Assembly (NCBI GenBank): GCA_021495925.1
Contig: JAKEKT010000021.1
Location: 372,001-436,000 of the forward strand
Direction of reading: 5' to 3'
DNA length: 64,000 bases
From: Diplodia intermedia
Taxonomy: Eukaryota > Ascomycota > Dothideomycetes > Botryosphaeriales > Botryosphaeriaceae
In this document: one piece after another, positions 43,932 to 54,403 of the stretch
How the letters are laid out: each line of letters opens with the position of its first letter
Numbering within the stretch: the first letter of the stretch is position 1
The notes under the pieces: model-generated
Told to the model about the DNA's origin: nothing
The model's database searches: none
The model's input: the letters and a program-made list of their open reading frames with translations, nothing else
Made by a program: the position numbers and the translations under genes

Positions 43932-46466
43932 ATGACGACGACGCCTACGAACCGTTTTACGCGTTTCTTGCACCGGTCGGAGGAGCCAAAAGACAGCAAA
44001 GCCTCGGTGGAAACCCCGACCTTCGAAGACTCGATCGGAGTCGAGTACCGAAAGATTGGGAGGCTTCGCTGCTGGGAAGCTACAGGACATGTCCGCCGGA
44101 AATTCCTTGTTCTGAGAGTGTACATCGAAGAGTATCTGAAAGAGCATGGACCGGACAACTCTACGCCTGTTATCTGGTCGGTGTACATGATCGGGAAATC
44201 CAAAAAGAGCTCGTGTCCCGTCGTTCTTTTCTGCAACAAGGAGATCAGCGTACGAAAGGCTGCCAGGAAGCAGATAGAGGACAGCGGCATCCTGGCGAAT
44301 TTTCCCGGATTCAAGACCGGAGACTTCACACAGCCGCCTGAGTTTGATCAGCAGCTCAGGCAGCTTGCATCTGACGACGGGGACATATCTCGTTCTTCAG
44401 AGAACATGACCGCTTTGTGCGACAATCCCACAGGCCGGCTTGTTTCAACGCAGCAATGTGGACCGCACGGCTCGGTCCGGCGGAAGTCGGCTACGGTTGG
44501 CACTGTTTTCAGCTGGGACGGCCTCCTACTGTTCACGACGGCCTCACATGCTTTTTTCGAACACGACTGCCCAATTAATTTCGAAGCCGATGGTGAGCTT
44601 GACCTCGATTTAAATTTCGACGCCGAAGGCCTCGACGTGGAATCGGTTGAAAGCAGTGAAGATGAGGGCGCCGCGGAGGGCTTCCAACGACCACCGGAGA
44701 ATGAGGGCCCAGCGAGGGATGTGACCTCGAGGCCGTCGAACCCATCACCTGCTTTTGATCGGGATGACGTTGTGCTTTCGTCCAAAGATGGGCCGAATCC
44801 GGGGCTGGACTATTGCCTGGTCATGTGGAAGGGCAGACAGCCGGCAGAAGGCAAGAAATCTCTGTGCAATTATCACATTGTCCAGCCAAGGATGCGTGCC
44901 AGCGACATGCCTCGAGATGTCGCAGTCGTGGCCTACACTGGATCTGGAAATGCCAGAGGTGGCATGCTCTCAGGAACGCCATCGCTCATGACATTACCCG
45001 GCGGCAAAAAGACACAGGAACTCTGGTTAGTAAGGCTGGACGGCGCCCTGGCCGAGGGCGACTGCGGCTCCATCGTCGTCAATAAAGAAACGGGCGACCT
45101 CGAAGGTCACATCGTTGCCGGATCTCCGGGTTCGGGGAACGCGTACATCATACCAGCCCACGGCATGCTCCAGGACATTCGACGACGTCTCCCCTCACAG
45201 CTTCAGATTTGGACTCGATTCGGCAACTGCGGGCCCAGGGTTCCGACGACAGCAATCAACAGCAAAGAGGCTTGCGCACTGGCTGGGAGATTCCGCGAGA
45301 TTCTGAGTGAGGCGCGCAAGGCGAAGCTGTCTGAGGCGCGCCGAAGTCGCTCGACAGTGCCTCAGCTCCACATCCACAACATACCAGTCGATCCCCAAAA
45401 CCCCTCGGATAGAAGACCGCTTCGGTTCAGGAACATGTTGCGATACCTTTCCGACAGGCCGTTGCAGTGGAACCAGCCAGACTTGCTTGACGACGCTCTC
45501 ACATGCGTGCCACTGGAAACGCTGCACAGAGAAGCAGAAAAAGAGTTTCAAGCTCTTCGTACAGATGCCGCCACCTATTCGCCGGTCAGGCCGCCGATAC
45601 TTGGCTTCCAGGATTGCGTCATCCGAGCACTCTTGCGGTGGTTCAAGAGATCGTTCTTTTCATGGGTGGATAACCCCACCTGCTCACGCTGCGGCGGCAA
45701 GACGACCCCAGTCGGCATGGGAGAGCCGCTTGTCAACGAAAGGGCAGGTGGTGCGAACCAAGTTGAGATCTACCGGTGTCACGATGGCTCTTGCGGCAGC
45801 TTTGAGCGGTTTCCGCGGTACAACGACCCTTTCACCCTCTTGCGCACCAGGAAGGGCCGCTCGGGGGAGTGGACCCTGTGTTTCTCGATGCTTTGCCATG
45901 CCATCGGGGCCAGGGTAAGGTGGGTGTGGAGCTCGGAGGACCATAGTTGGACAGAAGTCTATTCAGAACACCAGAAGAGATGGATCCACGTCGACACCCA
46001 TGCTGAGGCGTGGGACGAACCGTCCATTTACTGTGAAGGTATGTCGAGGCTCCGCAGATTTCTAGGCCAACGCTGACAGTGCAAAGGATGGGGCCAAAAG
46101 CTGTCGTACTGCATCGCCTTCTCCAAAGACGGCGCAACAGATGTTACGAAACGCTACGTGCGCAGCCAGAGCTTCGCCCGCGCGCGTAAACGGGCGAGTG
46201 AAGCCGAGCTTTTGCACATACTGAACGAAATATGCGCTGAGAGGCGAAAAGACATGTCCGCAGAGCAAAAGATGCGCTTGAAGCGGGAAGACGAAACCGA
46301 GCAGCGTGAACTACAGGCGTTTGTCCTCAAGCAGGTTACACAAGAGCTTTGCAGTCTTGATGTGGCAGCGGGTAGCACTGTTTCTTTATGCCAACCTGAT
46401 ATAGATGAGGAGACAGCTGACTCTGTGAAGGGATGGAGGCTATCGGACAACGTGGTCATAGGATGA
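43932..46466 (+). CDS. Fusion of trypsin-like domain and catalytically altered peptide:N-glycanase (transglutaminase-fold) domain
   Basis: Exons 43932-46038 and 46087-46466 encode 828 residues; the first exon is one uninterrupted frame of 702 codons. Residues ~35-130 form a fungal N-terminal module (VIWSVYMIGKSKKSSCPVVL, SGILANFPGFK). Residues ~180-420 look like a chymotrypsin fold: TVGTVFSWDGLLLFTTASHAF gives His206 in a TASHAF box, PNPGLDYCLV gives Asp293, and EGDCGSIVVN gives Ser380. From ~580 comes a PNGase core: zinc pairs CSRCGG and CHDGSC, then RFPRYNDPFTLLRTRKGRSG, with DHSWTEVYSEHQKRWIHVD supplying His671 and Asp688. The nucleophile Cys of GRCGEW is replaced by Ser644. After the intron, EGWGQKLSYCIAFSKDGATD is the classic PNGase continuation. 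PNGases remove N-glycans from misfolded glycoproteins in the cytosol; this copy may be non-catalytic or altered, while the protease site looks intact. Confidence 0.85.
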
Positions 46467-46999
46467 GCCCGATCACCGTGGATCACTTTGTTGCCGCGGA
46501 AATATATGCAAGATTATGCAAAAAATAAAGAACATGACATATTGGTAGTGAAAAGGATTCTGCAAGTTCTCCTCAGCCAAGTGAGGCAGCTATCGGCACA
46601 GCTTGTTCAATTAGAAGTGGGTCTTTATTGGAAGGGTTGATGCGAACGGCTGCAAGGAGATGGCTCTCGCCGGGTCGTTGCGGCGTGCGGAGGTTGTGAT
46701 TGGCCCAAGCCGAGGCTCCATGAACTCCGACTACCTGCATCACGCAACACATCTCCTGATGCTGTCGTAGACTGACCTGCCCAAGCACTGGTGTATTCGA
46801 AAACTTCCGCTTCAGGTGTGCCTCAAATGGATGAATCAGCGCCCTCCTTTGCGTCCCAGTTCATGTCCAACCCCGCTGCACCCCGCTCTCAACCCCCCAT
46901 TTCCGAACAACAGTGCTATCCCTATAGCACACTATCGCACGCTTTTCAATTGTCGGGCTCACCAGGGCGGTTTCGAGCAACTGCACCGCACCCTACACC
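46467..46999. other. Intergenic, no intact gene
   Basis: 3' flank of the fusion gene, leading into the decayed minus-strand gene to the right. Confidence 0.35.
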
Positions 47000-47690
47000 T
47001 CAAACGCCACCACCATCTTCCCACCAGCAGCGCACGTACGGACCGTCCCAAACGCAGTGTCAACGAGCAGCAAGCCCAACACCACCACCAAGCCGTAGAA
47101 TCATCGCATGCAGCCCGACTTCCGCCCTTGACGTACCCTGCCTTCCACCGTACAAGTTACTCCGCTCGACTGCTGCCGCAGCAGCGAGACGTACGCCTCG
47201 CCCACCCGATCCAGCACCGTCTTAACCGCCGCCGCCGAGTCCGTGTTGTTGAACCCATCCGCTTTGTAGCCGGTGTCGGCGAAGCCGCGCGCGAAGTTGC
47301 CGCTGCACGCGCCAATCAGGCCGTCGGTGACATTCGCAAGGCACTGCTGGACGAGGGCCCCTGTCGATCTCGCGGACGGTGCGGACGGGCGACCCGGCTG
47401 AGTTGACGGAGGCTGAGTTGACGGAAGACGAAAGCGAGGTATTTGCGGCCGGAGTAGGTGCACTCGTAAACGACCGTGGGCCCCGAAGCGTCGAGGAAGG
47501 CGGGGAACGGCCATGGCTTGCATGGGCCCCCCGCTGAAGGTGTCGACGGTGAAGGCGGAGGCGATGAAGATGGCCGGAGGGGATGCGGTTGCCGGCGAGG
47601 TTGTTCGTGACGGTGAGGTCGGGGCCGCCGCGTCTGTGATGGTCTTGAGGTAGACGTTGGAGATGCCGCTGACGGAGGCTAGCCTTTACT
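47000..47690 (-). pseudogene. Decayed membrane/secreted protein gene
   Basis: On the minus strand several protein-like blocks occur in order but in different frames: GISNVYLKTITDAAAP, TVVYECTYSGRKYLAFVF, VREIDRGP, then in one frame LVQQCLANVTDGLIGACSGN, GFADTGYKADGFNNTDSAAA, KTVLDRVGEAYVSLLRQQSS and VTCTVEGRVRQGRKSGCMR. A following hydrophobic stretch (FYGLVVVLGLLLVDTAFG) is again shifted. This order reads as an ectodomain plus C-terminal membrane helix broken by indels. I do not recognise the family. Introns could explain one junction but not all. Confidence 0.45.
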
Positions 47691-48357
47691 GATCGAGCAA
47701 GCCACTGCTTTTATCGTTCGTCTCACTGCAAATCCTTTCGATAACCCAGAATCGTGCTTCAGAGGTCTCTTTCCAAACATGGCATCAACTCGATCCCGGC
47801 ACCATGCCACCGGTCAAGCGACTAAGATCGGCCACTAGTATTCAAGATCCGCTAGCCACGTCAATTGTAAGGGATTTCGACGATAGGCGCGAATGGGAGC
47901 GCGATATCGATTTCGCTGAGCCACATTGGCTCGAGCATACAAAGCTAAGTTTGCATAGAGTTACTAGCATGCTACAAATCAGTTGTGCCCCTTCTCACGA
48001 ATCCCTACATATGTTCAGAGCTAAAAATGGAAAGTTCCGCATACCACCGCATACTGCCGGAAAGTCCACCCAACGGAGTATAGATACACATTCCATCATG
48101 GTTGATCCGTACTGCTCGTACAGATGAGGCAATAGATACCTGCTACGTATTACGCGGCTGTCTCAAACCATTTGGGGCGGAGTTGTAGATCTTGTAGAAT
48201 CTCCAAATCGTGCCCCAGCTGTTGTAAATAAAAGCACCGGTCTTCACTTAGATTTGAATCTCACCAAATTACCCAAGTCCAGTACTCTAATTACCCAAAT
48301 TCAGTACCCTATTTTTTTACCTAAGCCCCATTCCTTCGGCCTGCACTCCCTCACTCA
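47691..48357. other. Intergenic, no gene supported
   Basis: Moderately AT-rich. A 107-codon frame (47804-48127) lacks recognisable features. No repeat boundaries found. Confidence 0.35.
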
Positions 48358-49323
48358 ATGCCTGGTTCCAGCCAACAACTCTTCGCTCAATACGAGCCCA
48401 GCTTGGCAGCTGCCATCACAGTCACCGCGCTGTTCGCAATCACTACAGCCATCCAAATTGCTCAAATCACACGCCATCGCACACTGTACTTCATTCCTTT
48501 TGCGATTGGTGGCATCTGTAAGCGCTGCCCAATAAAACCCATCATGGCCTTGCTGACGTTCTTCCCAGGCGAGATCGCCGGGTACGTTACGCGCTCCATC
48601 GCCGCGGCTCAGTACCCAAATACGGACCAAGCGCCCTACATCGCACAAACCATACTCCCCTTGGTGGCACCATCCCAGTTCGCAGCCGCCATGTACATGT
48701 TGTTGGGTTGTATCATCCGAACGACCGGTGGTGAGGAACTTTGTCTGGTGCGAGCCTCCTGGCTCACCAAGATATTTACGGTCGGCGACATTGCCTCAGG
48801 CATCATCCAAGCCATCGGTATGTCCAGTTCCTAGATTTGCCATACGTGCAACTGACCCAAGCTCGGCTCAGGCGGCATCACCATGGCAACCGCCCGCTCG
48901 AAAGAAGCCATGGGACGGGGCGAAGACTACATCGCTCTCGGCTTGGCCGTCCAGCTCTTCGTCCTCTGCATGTTCGCTGGTGCTTCCGTCCACTACGGCG
49001 TCAGGCTTCGCAACAACCCTACGGTTGCTTCTCGCTACGTCTGCTGGCAATCGAATATGGGTGTTCTTTACCTCGCGATCGGGCTGATCTTGGTACGCAC
49101 TGTTTTTCGCGTCGTCGAGTATATACAGGGTGATGCCGGCATACTCCGCTCCAACGAGATCTATCCCTACGTTTTTGATGCAGCACTCATGCTTTCGGTT
49201 ATGTTTGCCTACAATCTCAAGCATCCAAACACACTTGTTCTGCGGGGTCAGCCTCTTGCAACAGAGAACGACGAAGCCTCTGAAAGCAACGTTTTCCTCT
49301 TGCAAGAGAGCGAGGCAAAGTAG
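48358..49323 (+). CDS. RTA1-like membrane protein (lipid-translocating exporter family)
   Basis: Exons 48358-48517, 48569-48817 and 48872-49323 encode 286 residues with about seven membrane helices. Family landmarks are YEPSLAAAITVTALFAITTA, FIPFAIGGICEIAGYVTR (the GG..E..GY..R motif, created only if the 51-base intron 1 is removed), APSQFAAAMYMLLGCIIR, FTVGDIASGIIQAIGGG and GLILVRTVFRVVEYIQG. RTA1-like proteins include yeast Rta1, Rsb1 and Pug1 and are linked to sphingoid-base or sterol-drug resistance; the substrate here is not predictable. Intron 1 is divisible by three and lacks a stop, so an unspliced reading is possible but breaks the conserved motif. Confidence 0.88.
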
Positions 49324-50650
49324 AAGGGCGGAGCATTGGCAGGAAAAGTCAGTACATGCTGTAGAGGCAACCAGTTAGATTAAAAGTCTCGTTGATGAGA
49401 CAGTCATTTATGCGGTGTATACTGGTCTCTTCGTTCAAGAACGAATCATAGTAGCCTTCATGTATTGGCGACATGATCTTGAAAAGTTATTGACGTGTTT
49501 TGATCAAGTATACTCGAATGCGAAATGTTCCGCTCGAGAAATTCACGAGTTTGATACAGGGCGGTATACACGTTCCAGCCATTTAAGTCTTGTTTTACGT
49601 ATAGCCCGGAGTCGCCGTGAGGCTCGTTGGCGCTAGACTCCGCACTGCCCCTTGTTGCCTTGGATTTTCCGCTTGAAGTTTTCCGCTTGAAGTTAAGAGC
49701 ATCGAGTCAACGAGGGCCAAGCCTGTGTTTCACCCTGCCAGCCGAATTCTAGCGTCCGCTACTAATGTTAGCCAAAGGCGTGCTTTCGAGAGGGACATAG
49801 AAGGCTTAGCCCTCTATTACTACAACTAAAGTGGTCTTTCGACCGATTATATTATCTGCATATGCTTGTCAGCCAGCACTACGTGATTGTTCAAGTTTTG
49901 GAGGACGACCAAGCTGGAAATCGTTATCCGGACCACGCGCGTACTGACTCTTCCGAGTTGCCTGCCATGGTTCGGGACTGCAACTCTCCTCCCTGCATGC
50001 GTCGCACGAACTCCTTCCCCAGTTGGTGCCAAGTGTAGTCCTGGCTTACAGTTCCGAACAAGCGATTGTAGGGAAGCGATACATTCGATTCGTTCTCTCG
50101 AGCACATCAGCACTCACTGGATCTGGTAGACTAAGTGAAACGGCAGTGAGTTCTGGACACGTTCCTGCTTCTGCACGTTGGCACGTTCGTCGCCATGTAG
50201 CCTTGCTAGTCTGTGCGCCAGGGGACGCTTGGCTGTTACCTATCGGTCAATCAACTGATTCGCTCGCTCGGCGACTCCGAGTCGGGATACTTCGGATTGT
50301 CCCGCTTTAGGCAACAACCGCACTAGTCTCTCGATGCCCCAATCAGACACAATGAGCGTGTAGAACTGCCGACTTCCGATGCTTCCAACAGTAGCTGCTA
50401 AGCCCCCACTACTGATGTCGGCGATGAACATTCCTCGTATTGCGTTGCCGCGCCACACCGTCCCCACCGAAGAGACTTCTTACTGCCTCAGCCTGTGAGT
50501 TCTGCCTTGCCACTACCCGTTACAATAGTTAAACATTCTGTACATATCAAGCCTTCCAGAGTGCGCTCTCTCATTAATCCACTCAAAACTGCCGTTTCCG
50601 AAGAGTAGACATCTCCATCGTTGAGCCTGAATTCACGCTAACATTCTTTA
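49324..50650. other. Intergenic, no gene supported
   Basis: About 1.3 kb without a convincing frame. A short direct duplication of TTTTCCGCTTGAAG occurs near 49664-49693. Nothing else defined. Confidence 0.4.
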
Positions 50651-51826
50651 GTGGACCGTTCCACAGCTGCCAGAATGTCGAGCCCCGGGACTGCCGACAC
50701 GGGCAAGTCCGTTGCTAATGCCGCCGTATCATTTGGTGGAAACGCCAACGCCAACGCCAACACCCAAGAACAACTCGACACGGCCTCCCGGGCCACTTCT
50801 CTCGCAGAACATGGCACCGAAGTTGAAATAGCACTCGACAGCTGCATCCGTGTGAATGCCCTCGAGGCTTCATCGTTGGAAGGAGATGAGGAAGCAGTCG
50901 AGCAACTGTTGGACGCGGTCCTCGACACTCGAGACGGCCGCCTCGACAAAGCGCTCCTCGCCGCAACAACCAGAGGGCACGAGAAGATCATCCAGATGCT
51001 CCTCGACAGAGGAGCCGATGCAAACGCCCGCGGAGGCTTCCACGGCAACCCTCTCCAGCACGCATCCTTTTCGGGATTCGAAACGGTGGTTCGGATCCTG
51101 CTGCACGCCGGCGCCCACGTCAACGCCGACGGAGGCCACTACGGCAACGCCCTCCAAGCCGCTTCGAGCAGAGGACACAAGGATTTGGTCAACACACTGC
51201 TCAGCGAGGGCGCCCGCGTGAACGCCCAAGGAGGCCACTACGGCAACGCTCTCCACGCCGCGGCGTTCGAGGGACACGACGACGTCGTCGCCGTCCTTCT
51301 CGACCACGGCGCAGACATCGATGCGCCCGGATCGGGTTCCGTCACTGCGCTCCAGGCCGCCGCGTTCCGTGGAAACGGGAAGGTGGCCGAGGTCCTCCTT
51401 GATCGCGGCGCTGACATCAACGCTCCGGGCGGACGGTGCGGTCCGGCTCTGCAAGCTGCTGCGTATGGCGGGAATGAGAGAGTGGTCGGGATGCTGTTTG
51501 ATAGAGGTGCCAGCTTCAAAGAGGGTGAATACAGCAAAGCACTCCATGCTGCATCGTACAACGGGCATGAGGTGGTGGCAAAGATATTACTTGAGAAGAG
51601 AGATGTGAGCACCGATATCGACGACCGGCAAGATGCTTATGACAGCGCGCTCCAAGCCGCTTCGTTCAAGGGGAATAGTAACATAGTGAGGATGTTACTT
51701 GAAAAGGGAGCTGATGTTAATGCGAATGGTGGAATATTCGGAAATAGTCTTAGGGCGGCCTTATCTGGGGGACATGAGGATCTGGTCCGCGACCTGGTTG
51801 ACAGGGGCGCAGATATCAACGCGTAA
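50651..51826 (+). CDS. Ankyrin-repeat protein of the fungal NLR-tail type
   Basis: Single exon, 391 residues. After ~90 residues of polar leader come about nine ankyrin repeats of 32-37 residues (from roughly residue 93 to the end). Their style is GGHYGNALQAASSRGHKDLV and LLDRGADINAPGG, with the highly uniform 'YGNALQAAS..GH' unit that forms the C-terminal sensor of fungal NACHT-ANK (NLR-like) receptors. No NACHT or other effector domain is present, and the frame stops exactly at the end of a repeat (DRGADINA). It may be a detached NLR tail or an independent ankyrin adaptor. The leader contains an NANANAN run. Protein binding is the inferred role. Confidence 0.82.
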   Translation: MDRSTAARMSSPGTADTGKSVANAAVSFGGNANANANTQEQLDTASRATSLAEHGTEVEIALDSCIRVNALEASSLEGDEEAVEQLLDAVLDTRDGRLDKALLAATTRGHEKIIQMLLDRGADANARGGFHGNPLQHASFSGFETVVRILLHAGAHVNADGGHYGNALQAASSRGHKDLVNTLLSEGARVNAQGGHYGNALHAAAFEGHDDVVAVLLDHGADIDAPGSGSVTALQAAAFRGNGKVAEVLLDRGADINAPGGRCGPALQAAAYGGNERVVGMLFDRGASFKEGEYSKALHAASYNGHEVVAKILLEKRDVSTDIDDRQDAYDSALQAASFKGNSNIVRMLLEKGADVNANGGIFGNSLRAALSGGHEDLVRDLVDRGADINA

Positions 51827-51960
51827 TCGGTCAATAATTGTCACCAGAAAGTTCCAGCTTGCGGTAGATCCATTGAGGCCATGTAATTTTCTATATTGCA
51901 CTATCGCATGGTCTCAGATTCGCTGGAGGACTCGCCCAGTGCGGCAGATTCGAGGCGCCC

Positions 51961-53173
51961 TTACAGCAAGTACTTGCTGTAGTCAAACTGACTGCTGTAC
52001 CCCTCCGCCGCCTTCGCAACACTCTCAAACGTCGACCAAAGCGAGTCAACAACGCCAATCTCGTAGTCCCAGTCATCATGCGGGTCCGCATTGGGGAGCA
52101 CCTGCCAGTACAGCCACGGCAGCCCCACCTCTCCGAACGCTTTGGCCCAGGTCTCGATATTGCTTGCGCGCTCGCTGTCGCTGAGCACCGCCGCGTTGTG
52201 GCACGCGTTGTTCTGGCCGGACCAGTAGCACGCCCCCCACTCCTGCATCAGCAGCTTCTTCCCAGCCCCCACGGCTTGCTCGACGTACGGCCGCAGCTTG
52301 TCGGCAGTCATGTCCCCGGTGCCGTACGCGTGGATCGACAGGACGTCCAGCGCCGCGCAGCTGAAGTAGTCGGCGAGCAGCGACGTGTCGACCCACCCGC
52401 CGCCGCCCGTCGTCACGAGGATGTCGCCGTTGCCGCCGAGCGCGTCCTTGATCGTCTGCGCCATCGTGCACTGCCACTTGGGCCCTGCGGATCGCAGCTT
52501 GGTTTCCTGCGCAGAGCAAGACGCGTCAGTAGGTGTTAAAGGATACACTGAGAGGTGGGGGGACTCGCGTCGTTGTTCATCGCCTCGTTCTGCGTCTCGA
52601 AGGCGAAGATGTACTCGCTGCTCTGCGCCCACGTCTTGCCCGTGTTGGGGTTGACGTGGCTCAGCACCCGCTTGATGCGCTCCTGGAAATAGCCGATGGC
52701 GGCCTCGCTCGTGTAGAAGTCGCCCGTCCCGTACCACTTCCCGTAGAAGTCGGCGTTGGACTCGAGCGCGTTGAAGCTGTGCAGCGAGATCAGGAGCTTG
52801 ATGCCGTGCTGGTGCGCGTTGACCATGACATCGTCGAGACGCGAGAGAACGGTCTCGTCCCAATCGTCCGGACCGTCACCTTGCAGGGGGCCGTAGGGGT
52901 TGAGCGTCGTGCCTTTCTGGGTGCCTGACTGGCCTGTGACTCGTGTCAGGGTGAGAGGCTTGGGGCAGTGGCAGCGGGAACTTTACCGTCGAGCCACACG
53001 CGGAGGACTTTGGTGCCGGCGGATTGCAGCTTCGTGAAAAGCGTGTTCTGCTGGTCGGTGGAGAGACCGGCGGCGTAGTAGAGGTTTGTTCCTGAAAAGG
53101 ACTGGGCTGCTAAAGCGGGCGAGAGGCCGCAAAGGACCGCGAGGATACTCGCAAGTGAGAGGAACACTTTCAT
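51961..53173 (-). CDS. Secreted GH5-type mannanase (endo-beta-1,4-mannosidase-like)
   Basis: Exons 52987-53173, 52569-52933 and 51961-52506 encode 365 residues. It has a signal peptide (MKVFLSLASILAVLCGLSPA then LAA) and a TIM-barrel with RVWLDG, KLLISLHSFNALESN, the acid/base Glu in FAFETQNEAMN, LDVLSIHAYGTGDM and the nucleophile Glu in LLMQEWGACYWSG. WLYWQVLPNADPHDDWDYEI follows. These match clan-A endo-mannanases; activity on mannan or a related hemicellulose is inferred. The second intron appears to use a GC-AG donor (GAC|GCGAGT...CTGAC...GCAG, 62 bases), since no GT donor restores the frame into ETKLRSAGPKWQC. Confidence 0.87.
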
Positions 53174-54403
53174 GGTTTCGATATATGGGAGTTTTTGAAG
53201 TGAATGAGAAGTGATTGATACGGCCACGGTTTAAAGAGCGAGAGCTTGCATTGATGGAGGAGGACAACTATTTATGGTGACTGGATGGATACATGGGATC
53301 TGAGCTCCTATCCACATCTCCGTGAGTGGCACCATTTCAGGAGAAAGAACACTGACGATACGAACGGGCTGGGTCCTTCTACTTTTGGTTATGAAGGTGC
53401 GGGAGACGAGGACCACACCGAGCGCTAATGCGGGTCGTGTTTCATGACACGATTCAGCTGCTACGCCACCAGGCACCAATGTCACCTTGTCTCGGCCGAG
53501 TGCGGATACAAGAACAATTTGGCAATGTGTTTCTGAATAAGTACCGACTGTAGCTACTATTACAAATTCCTGGTACATAGGGGGGTTGTGGATCAGCCGA
53601 ACGATCGGATACATGGATATCTAGTAAGGTCTCTTACAGTTGGTGAAGCTGCAAGAGTGATGAGCCCCAAGACCAGAACCCCGAGCAAGTTGAGCGTCCA
53701 CGGAGATGGAAGGATCTCAAGAAAAAGTTTCCAGTCATGGCAATACCCATGGATAAGACCTCCAGTCTGGATCATTTGCAATCATTTTGTACGAACCCCT
53801 TCGTAGCCCCTTGGAGGAATCGCAGTAGCTACCCGTCTTGTACATGCAAATCATTCTGCATGACGAGATACACTCTTGAGTTACACAATTTCTACCATGA
53901 AGCGGGTGCTCGCTTTTGAAGTGTCTCCAAAGGACACTACCATGTGTGTAGCTTTTCTGTTCTTTGTCGTGGCAGTTCAAAGGGTCGATGCCGTTACTAA
54001 AGTTGGCAAGCCTGGGCGCGCCATAGACACCCGACGATAGCTCAGGGGCGCCAGAACCGTAGCGTCTGCCGCATTCCATCTGTAGTCGGATGTGTGGCAC
54101 GTATCAGCGGAAGTTTCGGCTGTATACTCAAACCATTTTCCTCTGACCACCACCAATTGAGGTATTCTGAGGATGGAAAAGCCACTTTGGGTGTTCCGTC
54201 AATGGGGGTTTTGTCGGAACACAAAGCCCGGGCATGACAGGGGGTGTGATAGGCCCGTACCCCGCCTTGTACGCCCCCGTCAGCTTATTCTACACGCCTC
54301 TCATCAAGAAGGATGCCGGGCGGGCCAACTTTCACCCGCCAGCCTCCTCTTTGACTGATAACAACGTCGCAGGTGACGTGCCTGACAAGCTCTCTGCGTC
54401 AAA
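53174..54403. other. Divergent intergenic region, no gene supported
   Basis: About 1.2 kb between the mannanase (-) and the P450 (+). Short frames lack domain features. Confidence 0.4.

Noticed and set aside
47804..48127. 107-codon plus-strand frame
   Set aside because: No signal peptide, domain or splice context; composition like the flanking non-coding DNA.
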